From: Cochliopodium minus | Lineage: Eukaryota > Discosea > Himatismenida > Cochliopodiidae | DNA length: 30,907 nucleotides | Assembly: GCA_024220525.1 (NCBI GenBank) | Contig: JAMYWO010000058.1 | Location: forward strand, 45,276-76,182 | Direction of reading: 5' to 3' | Shown here: piece after piece, positions 20,601 to 29,219 of the stretch | Layout: each line of letters begins with the position of its first letter | Numbering within the stretch: position 1 is the stretch's first letter | The notes under the pieces: generated by a model | Told to the model about the DNA's origin: nothing | Seen by the model: the letters and a program-made list of their open reading frames with translations, nothing else | Database searches by the model: none | Made by a program: the position numbers and the translations under genes

Positions 20601-21487
20601 TGACACTTTCAAATTGTAGTCGTACATGCTCTTGAGCGCGAGTCTTCTGTAAATATATTTCCAGCTCATCTCCTTCTCGCCCACAATGTCCACTATGTTC
20701 AATTTTTTCATATCGCTATCGAATTTTCTGTTACATAGAGTTCTCCAAACTAAAATTTAAAAAATGAAAAATTTTTTGATTTGATCGAAAAATGTAAATC
20801 TTTATTGTGATTTTGGTATTAGATAAAAGACTTGAATTCAAGTTAAATTGTAGTGAAAATGAATTTTTTTAAAATAAATATGCACTATCTAATTTCATGT
20901 AGATATTGATCTTTGACCACAACAATTCAAATTTTGTTCGTAAATATTTTATATCCTATTAATAAAGTTGTAATATTTCGACATGTCTTTTATCTATCAT
21001 TTTTTAGTTTGAAATTTCTTCCAATCATCCATCTTGTATGAATTATCAAAAACTAAATTGCTCTAGAAATTGCTTAATGGACGAGATGATATTTGGTTGG
21101 ATGTATATTGGTTTATAATGTTAATATTAATTTAGGATGCTAAATATAAGGAAAGATTTGATGAATTATATTTCTATATTTGTTTATAATCAAAAAATTG
21201 AATTGTAAAAGGATCTAATATAAACAAGGATCCAAATTTATATGAAAATATTCAATTATTCATTTAGAATGTCTTCAATCAATCTTATAAAAATGAATAA
21301 ATATCATTTTTATCAACTATTCAAGATGTATTTTACTGAATTCACTTGTTGCATATTTGGCGAATGTTTTGGATACTCTCTGGATAGTGCATAAATTAAA
21401 GGCATCAAAATATGAGAACAACATTTTCCATAAATTTGGAACTAGATTGTTGATAGGTGTATTTTTATTCATTTCATTTTCATCCAT
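17676..21487 (-). CDS. F-box protein fused to ANTH-like region with NPF motifs
   Basis: Six exons: 21487-21337, 20749-20575, 20289-20171, 19968-19723, 19443-19283, 19061-17676. They encode 745 residues in phase. Residues 1-50 form an F-box (INNLVPNLWKMLFSYFDAFN, then TIQRVSKTFAKYA). IWRTLCNRKF and MSWKYIYRRLALKSMY follow, as in many F-box proteins. Residues about 165-500 are helical. GLNSLNGFKVCILIFNLMNG, the FTYMVEKLKWH helix and YFEGNYSLE (335-342) recall ANTH domains of clathrin adaptors (K-x-L-x-x-x-H-x-L and the YL-x-x-KL helix). From residue 510 the chain is rich in Q, N, S and P, with three NPF tripeptides (543-545, 682-684, 695-697) and DLF motifs, typical of EH- and AP2-binding endocytic adaptors. 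It ends in a short coiled coil (ELIEEIYSLRLQVKKL). The ANTH call is tentative; F-box and NPF motifs are plain to see. Confidence 0.75.
17935..18420 (-). repeat. CAA/AAC-rich (Q/N) coding tract
   Basis: Within the last exon of the F-box/ANTH-like gene, the sense strand runs of CAA and AAC/AAT codons give interrupted poly-Q and poly-N tracts (for example HQQQPQQHQQQQDLF). The opposite strand shows long valine/leucine-rich open frames that are only shadows of this tract. Confidence 0.8.
20348..20460. repeat. (AAAAAAT)n array with an ambiguous base, in an intron
   Basis: Tandem 6-7 nt units AAAAAT/AAAAAAT fill the intron between exons 2 and 3 of the F-box/ANTH-like gene. The window's only undetermined base (n, at 20458) lies at its end, so the array length may be wrong in this assembly. 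Confidence 0.9.
20750..21336 (-). other. 587-nt first intron of the F-box/ANTH-like gene
   Basis: The longest intron assigned in the window. It is unique, AT-rich, and has stop codons in all frames. The flanking exons join in phase (TSEF-IWRTLC) without any extra exon. I see no tRNA or convincing snoRNA boxes. A gtaaaata donor and a ttttag acceptor define it. Confidence 0.6.
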
Positions 21488-21822
21488 CCTTTTTTTTTTG
21501 ATCTTTTCACTTCAAATTTTTTTTTAATTTGATATGTTATCACAATGAGGATACAAAAAAATTAACTTTTAAAAGAGAAACACAAACTTTAGGTTTGTTT
21601 TTTTGTTTCTCTCAAACAAAAGTTTAATTCAAATACAAATCTTTCCTGGAATGAAATCAAACAAGAGAGGTAATTGTTCGGGATTTTTGAGGGATTAATT
21701 TAAATTATTTTTGAGAAGAAATTTAGAAATTGATAAATAAATTTTTGGAATGTTTTTGGAAAGGGTAAAATAATTAATTAAATAAAAAAAAAAAAAAAGA
21801 AAAATATCATTTTTCAAATCAA
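21488..21822. promoter_or_regulatory. Divergent intergenic region, F-box/ANTH-like / GST
   Basis: 335 bp between divergent start codons. It contains oligo-T/oligo-A runs next to each ATG and one strong inverted repeat (separate entry). No coding sequence is visible. Confidence 0.5.
21574..21612. promoter_or_regulatory. 14-bp inverted repeat (hairpin) upstream of GST
   Basis: AGAGAAACA-CAAAC, then loop TTTAG, then GTTTG, six T, and TGTTTCTCT. Outer arms (9 bp) and inner arms (5 bp) are both perfectly complementary, interrupted by a one-sided T6 bulge. A further CAAAC at 21613-21617 could pair with GTTTG as an alternative stem. It lies 87 bp upstream of the F-box/ANTH-like ATG and 211 bp upstream of the GST ATG. 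It could be a palindromic factor site or a leader RNA structure. Confidence 0.5.
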
Positions 21823-22590
21823 ATGAGTAAATTAAAATTGACTTATTTCGATATGACTGGAAGAGCAGAACCTATTAGACAAGCATTATTCATTGGAGGA
21901 ATTGATTTTGAAGATGAGAGATTGGGTTGGGAAGAATTCGGGAAACTCAAAGATAAATATCCATACGGAAGCTTGCCTGTCTTGACACTCGAGAATGGAG
22001 AGATCATTGCTCAATCAAATGTTATATTGAGATATATTGGAAGACAAACGAAATTGTATCCCCAAGATAACCTACAAGCAACAAAAGGTATTTTATGAAA
22101 AATTAAAATTTAATTTAGTTATTTTTTCAATTAAAATTTTATATTTATATTTAAATTATGAAGAAATCAGAATTTAAAGTCAATTATTTGATTAGTTTTC
22201 AATTTTCTCTTTTTATTTTTAGTTGATGAATTGATTGAAGCTACTGAAGATGTGTTTTTTAAAATCTTTCCAATCTTATTTGAGCAAAATGAAGAGATCA
22301 AAAAGCAAGGAATTGAAAAGAATAATAAAGAAGTGATTCCACACTGGGTCAACTTGTTCGAAAAGAGAATCGAAAAATATGGAAAAGGAGGATATGCTGT
22401 TGGAGATCAACTTACTATTGCTGATTTGAAGATTAATCAATTGTTTGGAGGAATTCTTCATGGAACTCTTGAACAATTAAAGGTATATTCAAGTGAATCC
22501 ATCAAAAATGCACCAAGAATAATGGAAATAATTAATACAGTAAGCCAAAACCCTAAAATTGTTGAATGGAATAAAAAGCATCAAATATGA
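21823..22590 (+). CDS. Sigma-type glutathione S-transferase
   Basis: Conjugates glutathione to electrophiles, or isomerises prostaglandin-like substrates, in the cytosol. Two exons (21823-22087, 22223-22590) encode 210 residues, the usual length. The N-terminal thioredoxin-like domain opens LKLTYFDMTGRAEPIRQ, with Tyr8 as the expected catalytic tyrosine. It continues PYGSLPVLTLENG, with the cis-proline, and AQSNVILRYIGR, which binds the glutathione gamma-glutamyl group. The all-helical C-terminal domain has YAVGDQLTIADLKINQLF, with the N-capping box and conserved Asp, and ends NPKIVEWNKKH. The sequence resembles sigma-class enzymes of invertebrates and protists. All expected active-site positions are present. 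The class is assigned from the YFDMTGRAE motif. Confidence 0.95.
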
Positions 22591-22964
22591 TTTGATTAAA
22601 TGTTTTTCGCTTTAGATTTTTTTTAATTAATTTTAATTTTAATGGATTTAAATATCTCTGAATGTTAAAAGTTCATTATAATCTATTTAATTTAAGTTTT
22701 GAGATTCATCATGACTTTCAAATCAAAATATTGGTTCATATTTTAATTTTAACATTTTTTTTGAATATTTGAAAATTTTTAATTCTTTTCGTTGGTAAGA
22801 AAACTTAATGAAATTTCGACCCCTTTATTTGAAACAATTGAAGGTGCTTAATTTTGAAAGAATCGAGATGTGAATGAGAAAGGAAGTATTTTAGTCAAAG
22901 ATCAAAGATCTGATTTGAAGATAAAATTAATTTAAAAAAAAAAAAAAAAAAATTTGGAAAATTG
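22591..22964. other. Intergenic region, GST to Sel1 gene
   Basis: 374 bp between two same-strand genes, AT-rich and unique apart from an A18-type run just before the Sel1 ATG. A short direct repeat TCAAAGATCAAAGATCTGA occurs near 22896-22914. No ORF of coding character was found. Confidence 0.45.
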
Positions 22965-24255
22965 ATGGAGGAAGAGAAGAAAAGGAAGTTTAAAAAGGAA
23001 GTGATCAATGAAAAAATTGATCAGCCAAAAAAAATAAAATTTTCAAATGAAATGGAAAAAAACGAAAAGCACACGAATCTTAAAGACAAGTTAAACGAAG
23101 AAGAAATGGAGTTAATAATGATGTTTCGATTATACTATGGGATAGGATATAAAGAAGATGAAAATAGAGTGAAAGAATATTGCATCAAATATTCAGAGAA
23201 AGGTCATCTGATGGCATTGGGATTCAAAAGCTTCAATGGATTTGATTCTGAAGAAGATTTCTATAAAAGTTTTTCGTACTTTGAACGATATTATCTTCAA
23301 AATAAGAATTTTGAAGAGAAAGATGTGATCTTGGGATATTGCTGTTATATGATAGCATTCCATTATCAAACTGGAATAGGTTTTAATATTTTTTTTAAAG
23401 GATCATTTCAATAGTGAAGATTTATAATTTTTATTTTTCCAAAATTTGTTTTTAATTATTTTTTTATTTTTATTAAATTCACCCCACTTTCCAATATTTT
23501 ATTTTAACTTTAAAAATATTTTCAAAATTTTTTTTTTTTTTAAATTAGGTGTTGTATTGGATTTTGAGAAAGCAAAATATTTTTATGAAATTTCTATTGA
23601 AAAAGAAAATCCATTATCAATGTTCAAGTAAGTCTGATCTACTTTCGTAAAATAAAAGACTTAATTAAACATTTTTTTTTATTAAAATAGAATGGGGAAG
23701 ATTTATGAATCAGAAAACCAGATGGAAAAAGCAATGAAATTTTACATCAAATCAGCGGAATTAGGATATGAGTTTGCCAACAGCTTTTTGGCAGCTATGT
23801 ACAACGAAGGAAACGAATATGTTCCGAAAGATCTTCCCAAAACGATAGAATACTTGGAGAAATCAGTTAATTTAGGAAATGACTCAGCAATGGGACAGTT
23901 GGGTGAATATTTCAGATATGAAAAGAAAAACTACTCTAAAGCGATGCATTATTATCATCTCCTCTATCTCCATTGTAAGGAGAAACAATACATCTTTCAA
24001 ATGAAAGAATCTTTTGAAGTTCTCATTATTTTGTTGTGTACAAAAGAAGTAGAATGGAAACAAGAGTATCATACGTTTTGGCTTTTCGCAATGAAAAAAT
24101 TTAACATGGACACTCTTGTTCTGAAAAGGAAGATCGATTGTCTCCTTTTGATTTCCAAATTTAGGAAGAGATCAATTTTCGTTGACATTTCTTTTTTAAT
24201 AAAGGGAATAACAATGAAAATTATAAAATATTTATGTCATTATTCTTTTAATTAA
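22965..24255 (+). CDS. Sel1-repeat (TPR-like) protein
   Basis: Sel1-like repeats form helical solenoids that scaffold protein complexes. Three exons (22965-23379, 23549-23627, 23691-24255) encode 352 residues in phase. The first ~45 residues are lysine- and glutamate-rich and look disordered, with a possible nuclear signal (KKRKFKK). Repeats follow: GYKEDENRVKEYCIKYSEKG, GVVLDFEKAKYFYEISIEKE, a unit with MGKIYE and KAMKFYIKSAELGYEFANSF, one with DLPKTIEYLEKSVNLGND, and one with GEYFRYEKKNYSKAMHYY. This is about five to six units with the usual A..G..Y and A..W/YY..A spacing. The last ~110 residues are helical and hydrophobic without repeat signature. The exact partner cannot be told from the sequence. 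An A-rich run of about 18 precedes the start. Confidence 0.85.
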
Positions 24256-24330
24256 AAAAAAATAAAAATTTTTGTGAGATTAATTTTTTTTTTTTTGAAA
24301 TAATTTGTTCATTTTAATTTTTCTTTCATC

Positions 24331-27197
24331 TTAGTTGGCCAATGCTCCAAGAGGATCCCATGGGTCAAGGGTAATGATGTCTTTGTTGAGAATATTCAAA
24401 ACTTCTTCCGTTAAATGTTTCTTTTCAAATACCCATTCGAAACAGTACCTAAATAAAAAAAAAAATAGTTGAATATTTAAAGACGATAAAATTGAAAATT
24501 ATTTTTTTTTTACTCATTAAACCAAGTGTTGGACATGACAAGCTTGATGAATAAAAATTCAAAAAACAAAATAAAGTTTTAAATTTAAAAATTTAATAAA
24601 TTTTTTTTTACATATCCACCACGTGGCTTTTTCTCATCTCCCCAACTGTTTTCAATCTTATTTAAAAAACATTAATTATTTTTTATTCTTGATCTTTTTA
24701 TAAAAAGAGAGTACATTGTAAGAAGTAGGATTTCCTTCGTTGTCAAGATTTACACCAGTGATCAACATAGCATGAGTCATTAAAGAATCACAATATTCTT
24801 GTTAAAATTCATTTTTTATTTTTTATTTTTAATATTTATTTTTTATTTTTTATTTTTTTTATTTTTTATTTTCATTTTTATTATTTTTATTATTTTTTAT
24901 TTTTTATTTTATTTTTTATTTTTATTTTAGTTTTCTACCTAGTCTACTTCCTTTGTCTAGTTGGTTGGTAAAATCTACTTCAAATAGGAGGGAATAATCA
25001 AATATTTTATTGTCCAAAACTCCCTTTTCTTTGTAAGCACAAGCAGAAATATGACATCCTATCAATTTTTTAAATACATTATTTTAAAATTTATTTCTAT
25101 TTTATTTTTCATTTTTCATTTTTCATTTTTATTTTATTTATTTTATTTATTTTATTTATTTTATTTATTTTATTTATTTTATTTATTTTATTTATTTTAT
25201 TTATTTTATTTTTTCAATTCATTTACCAAACCATACAGGCTGATTATCTTTGAGTTGTTTGATGGTCAACTTGGAAATCTCCTCAATAGGCAAATTGATG
25301 TATTTTACAATCTCCCCTTCTACGACTGATCAAAAAAAAAATTTAAAATATTTAAAATATTTTTTAATTATTCTTATTTTTTTGATTTTTTTTAATTTTT
25401 TTTTAATTTTTTTTTATTTTTTTTATTATTTTACCATTTCCGAGATATGCTACGGTCAACAATGAATTAAATGGCTTGTCATTAGTTGGTGCATTCACCA
25501 CGCACACAAAATCATCCAATTTGAAATTAACAACATCAGTGAAAAACTTTAAGGGAGTTAATCCATCTTTAAAATTAAAAAATAAAAAATTAAAAAATAA
25601 AAAATGAAAAATAAAAAATAAAACAAAAACTTTGAAAAAATTAAAAATCTTGAATTAAAATTAAATTAAATTAAATAAATAAAAAATAAAAATTACCAAT
25701 GACCAATTCTTTTTTATTTTCATCTGTATACGTAAATCGAAATGGTTTTATTTGGGATGGATCACCCAAACAATTTGCCAATATCTACCAATAAAATAAA
25801 AAAATAAATTGTAAAATAAAAAAATAAAATAAATTAATAAAAATGAATTTAAAAAAATAATCAATTTAAAAAAAATAGTTTTATCTGTTTACTTTGTACA
25901 ATGAACCAAGAAAAGCGTTTTTTTGTTTGTGAAGAATTTCTTCAGAATTCCCTTCGCTGTGAGCCCTCCTCAGCAAAAGAGCTTGTTCTCTCAGAAGGTT
26001 TCTTATGAAAGTGTTCAATTTAGCAGAATTGTTGGAAGGATGTGTTTCTGCAAATTCTAATTAAAAAAATAAAATAAAAAATAAAAAATAAAAAATAAAA
26101 AATAAAAAATAAAAAATAAAAAATAAAAAATAAAAAATAAAAAATAAAAAATAGAAAATAGAAAATAAAAATAAAAAATTATAAAACTAAAATAAAATAA
26201 ATAAAATTAAAAATAAATAAATGTAAAAAATTAAATTAAATTACCTGTTTTAGGTACCAATCCATATTTTTTAATGAGATTGGTCTTTTTAATTTTTTGA
26301 GAACTGAAAATAATGACAAATTATATATTTTTTTACCAAATGAACCCACTGCCCTCCATCAGCAACAAGATTGGCGCTTTACAAAAATTAATCCACAACA
26401 AATTTTTTTTAAAAAAATTTAAGATGATACCTTGTTAACAACCAATTAACAGTCCTATCTAAAAAAAAATTTTTTTTTTAATTCATTAATTTTTTATTAC
26501 TATTTTCATCCATTTTTTATTTACCTTTAATTGGCCTTGATCTCAATTCGATCATTGCATTTAAGAAGAAATTTGCTTTCTCGATTTTGTCATAGAAAAA
26601 AAGATAGTTCTGAGAAAATTCGAATTTCTTCAGATTATACTTCTCCATGAATCTGCTTCTGATAAGATTCAACCCTGCAAACATCCAACATCTTCCAGAA
26701 TGTCTTTGATTGGTAACTTTGGAGGCAAAAGTTAATTAGGAAAGAAAAAAAAATGATTAATTTGGAGATATTTTGATTTTAAAATTTAAAATTTATTAAT
26801 TATTTTTGATACGTGATATATTATATTCTTAATTTGAATGATAATTTAAATAATTTCTCAATTTGATTGGGCATGTCCAAAATTTACAACTTTGTTGTCG
26901 GATATTAATTTGTGACCAACAAATTTTAAGATTATGATTCCAATTAATTTTTATTTTTTTGACTTGCCTGGTTCTTTTTTTGATACTTGAACATTGAAAG
27001 TTTGATTGTCATATATCTTCAATTTATCTTCATCTATCGAGCTTAATTCAAGTCCCTAAGTTAATTATTGAATATATATTTTTATGTTGATAATGAGTTT
27101 ATAATATTACATCTTTCTTGATTATCTTGGATGATAATTTGGATAATTTAGATTGTTCTTTTGGAATTATTTGATCGTAAGGTATAACTGTTTTCAT
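24331..27197 (-). CDS. Bleomycin hydrolase (peptidase family C1B)
   Basis: Cytosolic hexameric cysteine aminopeptidase, able to inactivate bleomycin and homocysteine thiolactone. Fifteen exons: 27197-27111, 27055-26968, 26716-26525, 26458-26431, 26376-26337, 26284-26245, 26056-25893, 25784-25697, 25566-25435, 25325-25227, 25058-24939, 24797-24715, 24656-24612, 24542-24514, 24448-24331. They encode 450 residues (human BLMH has 455) with all phases consistent. The catalytic residues are present: Cys68 in NQRHSGRCWMFAGLN, His368 in SLMTHAM, Asn390 in IENSWGDEKKPRGGY. Other landmarks are FEFSQNYLFFYDK, ADGGQWVHL, VWFGCHISA, and the C-terminus DPWDPLGALAN, the arm that limits substrate access in this family. 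The second intron (26967-26717) needs a GC donor (CCAG|gcaagt) for the frame to continue into PVTNQ. Exons 4 and 14 are 28 and 29 nt. It looks complete and functional. Confidence 0.96.
25104..25212. repeat. (TTTTATTTA)n minisatellite after (ATTTTTC)3, in an intron
   Basis: Intron 25226-25059 of the bleomycin hydrolase gene holds three ATTTTTC units, then about nine near-perfect copies of the 9-mer TTTTATTTA (25131-25208). Because the unit is a multiple of three it makes a spurious FYL-FYL-FYL open frame on the plus strand. Confidence 0.9.
26062..26178. repeat. (AAAAAAT)n array in a bleomycin hydrolase intron
   Basis: About a dozen AAAAAAT units followed by two AGAAAAT variants occupy most of intron 26244-26057 (unit phase shifts slightly). 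Same unit as at 20348-20460 and similar to the arrays in BEACH introns. Confidence 0.85.
26717..26967 (-). other. GC-AG intron of the bleomycin hydrolase gene
   Basis: The sense strand reads GAACCAG|gcaagtc ... cctccaaag|TTACC. Only the GC donor leaves the one base needed for GTT-ACC-AAT-CAA (VTNQ), the conserved segment before the active-site cysteine. The nearby gtcaaa would end in the wrong phase. At 251 nt it is one of the longer introns and it lacks tandem arrays. Confidence 0.75.
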
Positions 27198-27241
27198 TTT
27201 TTTAATTTTTTTAATTTTTTATTTTTCTTTGTCAAAAGATC
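27198..27241. promoter_or_regulatory. 44-bp head-to-tail spacer, ankyrin stop to bleomycin hydrolase start
   Basis: Between the TGA of the ankyrin gene and the ATG of bleomycin hydrolase (both minus strand) only 44 bp remain, mostly T/A runs. Polyadenylation signals of the upstream gene and the core promoter of the downstream gene must overlap this spacer or flanking coding sequence. Confidence 0.5.
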
Positions 27242-29018
27242 TCAGATTCTAATATGATACTTGAACGCTTGGTTTAGAATTATTTTGTGGTATAGATACA
27301 TGTTGATGATCTTTTTTATCAATGGCTTGGGAAAGATCTGTTTGAACCTCTTTGAAAACAATTTTATACAAAAGTGAAAACACTTTATCCTTTCATTATC
27401 TTCTTTGAAATATTTGTTTCTGGTGGGAGTCCAAAGAATTCCTTCATAAAAGAAAAATTAAAAAAATATATAACAAATAGAAAGTTTACCATTCTTATAA
27501 TCATTTACTATTTCTTTCATCTCATCTGTAATTTTATCATAAGAGAATTTTATGTACAGTTGCTGTTGGGTAATTAGTGCCATCAAAATTTCAACAGTAG
27601 TTCTTTTGATAAGTTCGAGAGGAAGTTTTCCTTCTTGGTCTTTATGGTATAAAGGAGCTTTGTGATCAATTAAAATTTTGAGGGCAAAATGGTCTACTTC
27701 ATATCGAGAACATATAATATGTAAAGGAGTGGAACAAAGCCTATATTTCTGTTGAAGATCAGATTTATTCTCTATCAAAAAATTCAAATGCTCATGATTG
27801 ATTCTATCTTTATTGCATACAATAGAAAGAGCAGTGGTTTTGTAATGATTAGCTTTGTTTACATCGGCTTTATTTTCAACAATCAAATTTAAAACATCCA
27901 TGGAAATGTCATCGGATTTAAACAATTCATGAATAATGGTATTTCCTTCAGAGTCAACATTTTTAAAGGATGACTTTTTTTCAACTAAAAGTTTTATGAT
28001 AACAAAAGGCAATTTGTTGATAATTGACAAATAAAGAGGAGATTTTTTTAAATCAATTACGTCAAGATTTACTTTTTCAATTAAAAAGTTTATAACTTCC
28101 AAAGAGATATTTTTGTTTGAAAAAGCATACTCAGAAGGAGAGTTATTTTTTCTATCCCTTTTATTCAAATCTGAAGAATTTTCTATCAAAAAATTTATTG
28201 TTTTCAAACAAGGTGATAAACTTTGGAAAACATAATGAATAGGGCAACGGTTGAATTCATCCATTAAATGAACATCACTCTTGTTTTCAACAAGAAATTT
28301 AATTACATTGAGATTTTTTGAATTTAACACAGCATAATGAAGGAGGGAGCTATTCTTTTCGTTCACTGAATTAATGTTACTTTTTTTTTCAATTAAATAT
28401 TTCATAGTGGTCATGTCTGAATACTTGAGTGCATATAAAAGAGGTGATGACTTTTGATGTCCTAAAAACTGATTAAATAGCTATTAATAATTGATTAAAA
28501 AAATTCATACCCATTATATTAATATCTGATTTATTATCTATCAAAAGTTTAATTATATCAAGAGATCTCCTTTCACTTAATGCAACATGGAGTGGTGTAT
28601 CTCCAAATCTATCCTCTTGGTTCATATTTATCTTTCTATCCAAAATGTTCTTTATTATTATCTCAGATGATTTCTTCTTGAGTGCATAATGGAGGAAGCT
28701 ATCCTTGAATCTATCCAACAAATTCACATTTGTTTGATTATTTATCAGATATAACAATATCTCCTCTTTCATATTCTTGTTTGAAAAAGCATTATGCAAT
28801 GCAGTATCATCATTCAAATTTCTTTTGTTCATATCTGCTTTATTTTCAATCAAATATTTCACTATCTCTAAAGATACTTTTTCATTCTTGCAATATAAAT
28901 GCAATGCAGTTTCCATATTTCTATCCATCTCATTTATATCTACCTTTTCTTCTAAATATTGTTCAAGAATTGGTATTGAAATATCCTCTTTATCAAATTC
29001 TTTCAAAAATGGCTTCAT
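27242..29018 (-). CDS. Ankyrin-repeat protein with C-terminal box
   Basis: Three exons (29018-28511, 28461-27490, 27441-27242) encode 559 residues in phase. Residues 1-480 are an array of about 13 ankyrin-type units of 33-36 residues. Typical phrases are ETALHLYCKNEKVSLEIVKY, GDTPLHVALSERRSLDIIKL, STPLHIICSRYEVDHFALKI, each followed by LIENKADMNKRN-like loops. Many units contain a longer helix pair (NKNISLEVINFLIE), giving an expanded, evenly spaced family. After a linker (YDKITDEMKEIVNDYKNG) the last exon gives GILWTPTRNKYFKEDNERIK, then IFPKPLIKKIINMYLYH. This resembles a WTP...FP...LP-K-helix box placed C-terminally in many protist and algal ankyrin proteins, possibly a SOCS/F-box-like adaptor helix. 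The partner is unknown; binding to a ubiquitin ligase is only inferred. Confidence 0.9.
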
Positions 29019-29219
29019 TTTATTTAATGTTGAATGGGAGTTAGTGAAAAGGAATTTTTTATATTTATATTTTTAAAAAGGAATTAGTCGAATGAAAATT
29101 AAAGCCTTTTAATCAACAAATGATGAGGTGATGGGATACATTTCCATTTTTTGTCAAAATAAAAATAAATTTCTTTTTTTTTTTGTGCGCCAATCAAATA
29201 AATATAAAAAAAAAAAAAT
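29019..29219. promoter_or_regulatory. Divergent intergenic region, ankyrin / pseudo-GTPase-LRR
   Basis: 201 bp between divergent ATGs. A GC-richer element TTTTTTTTTGTGCGCCAATC (29173-29192) includes CCAAT, a possible upstream box for the plus-strand gene 28 bp from its ATG. The rest is A/T runs. Confidence 0.4.

Noticed and set aside
20750-21336. Possible snoRNA in the 587-nt intron (GATGATA and CTGA strings)
   Set aside because: The boxes are not paired with terminal stems at normal spacing; in DNA this AT-rich such strings arise by chance.
25051-25329. Plus-strand frame encoding FYLFYLFYL repeats
   Set aside because: Produced by the intronic 9-nt minisatellite; flanking parts are antisense to bleomycin hydrolase exons.
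26062-26178. Regular tandem repeats as possible CRISPR or centromeric satellite
   Set aside because: Units are 6-9 nt without spacers and are confined to introns of expressed-looking genes.
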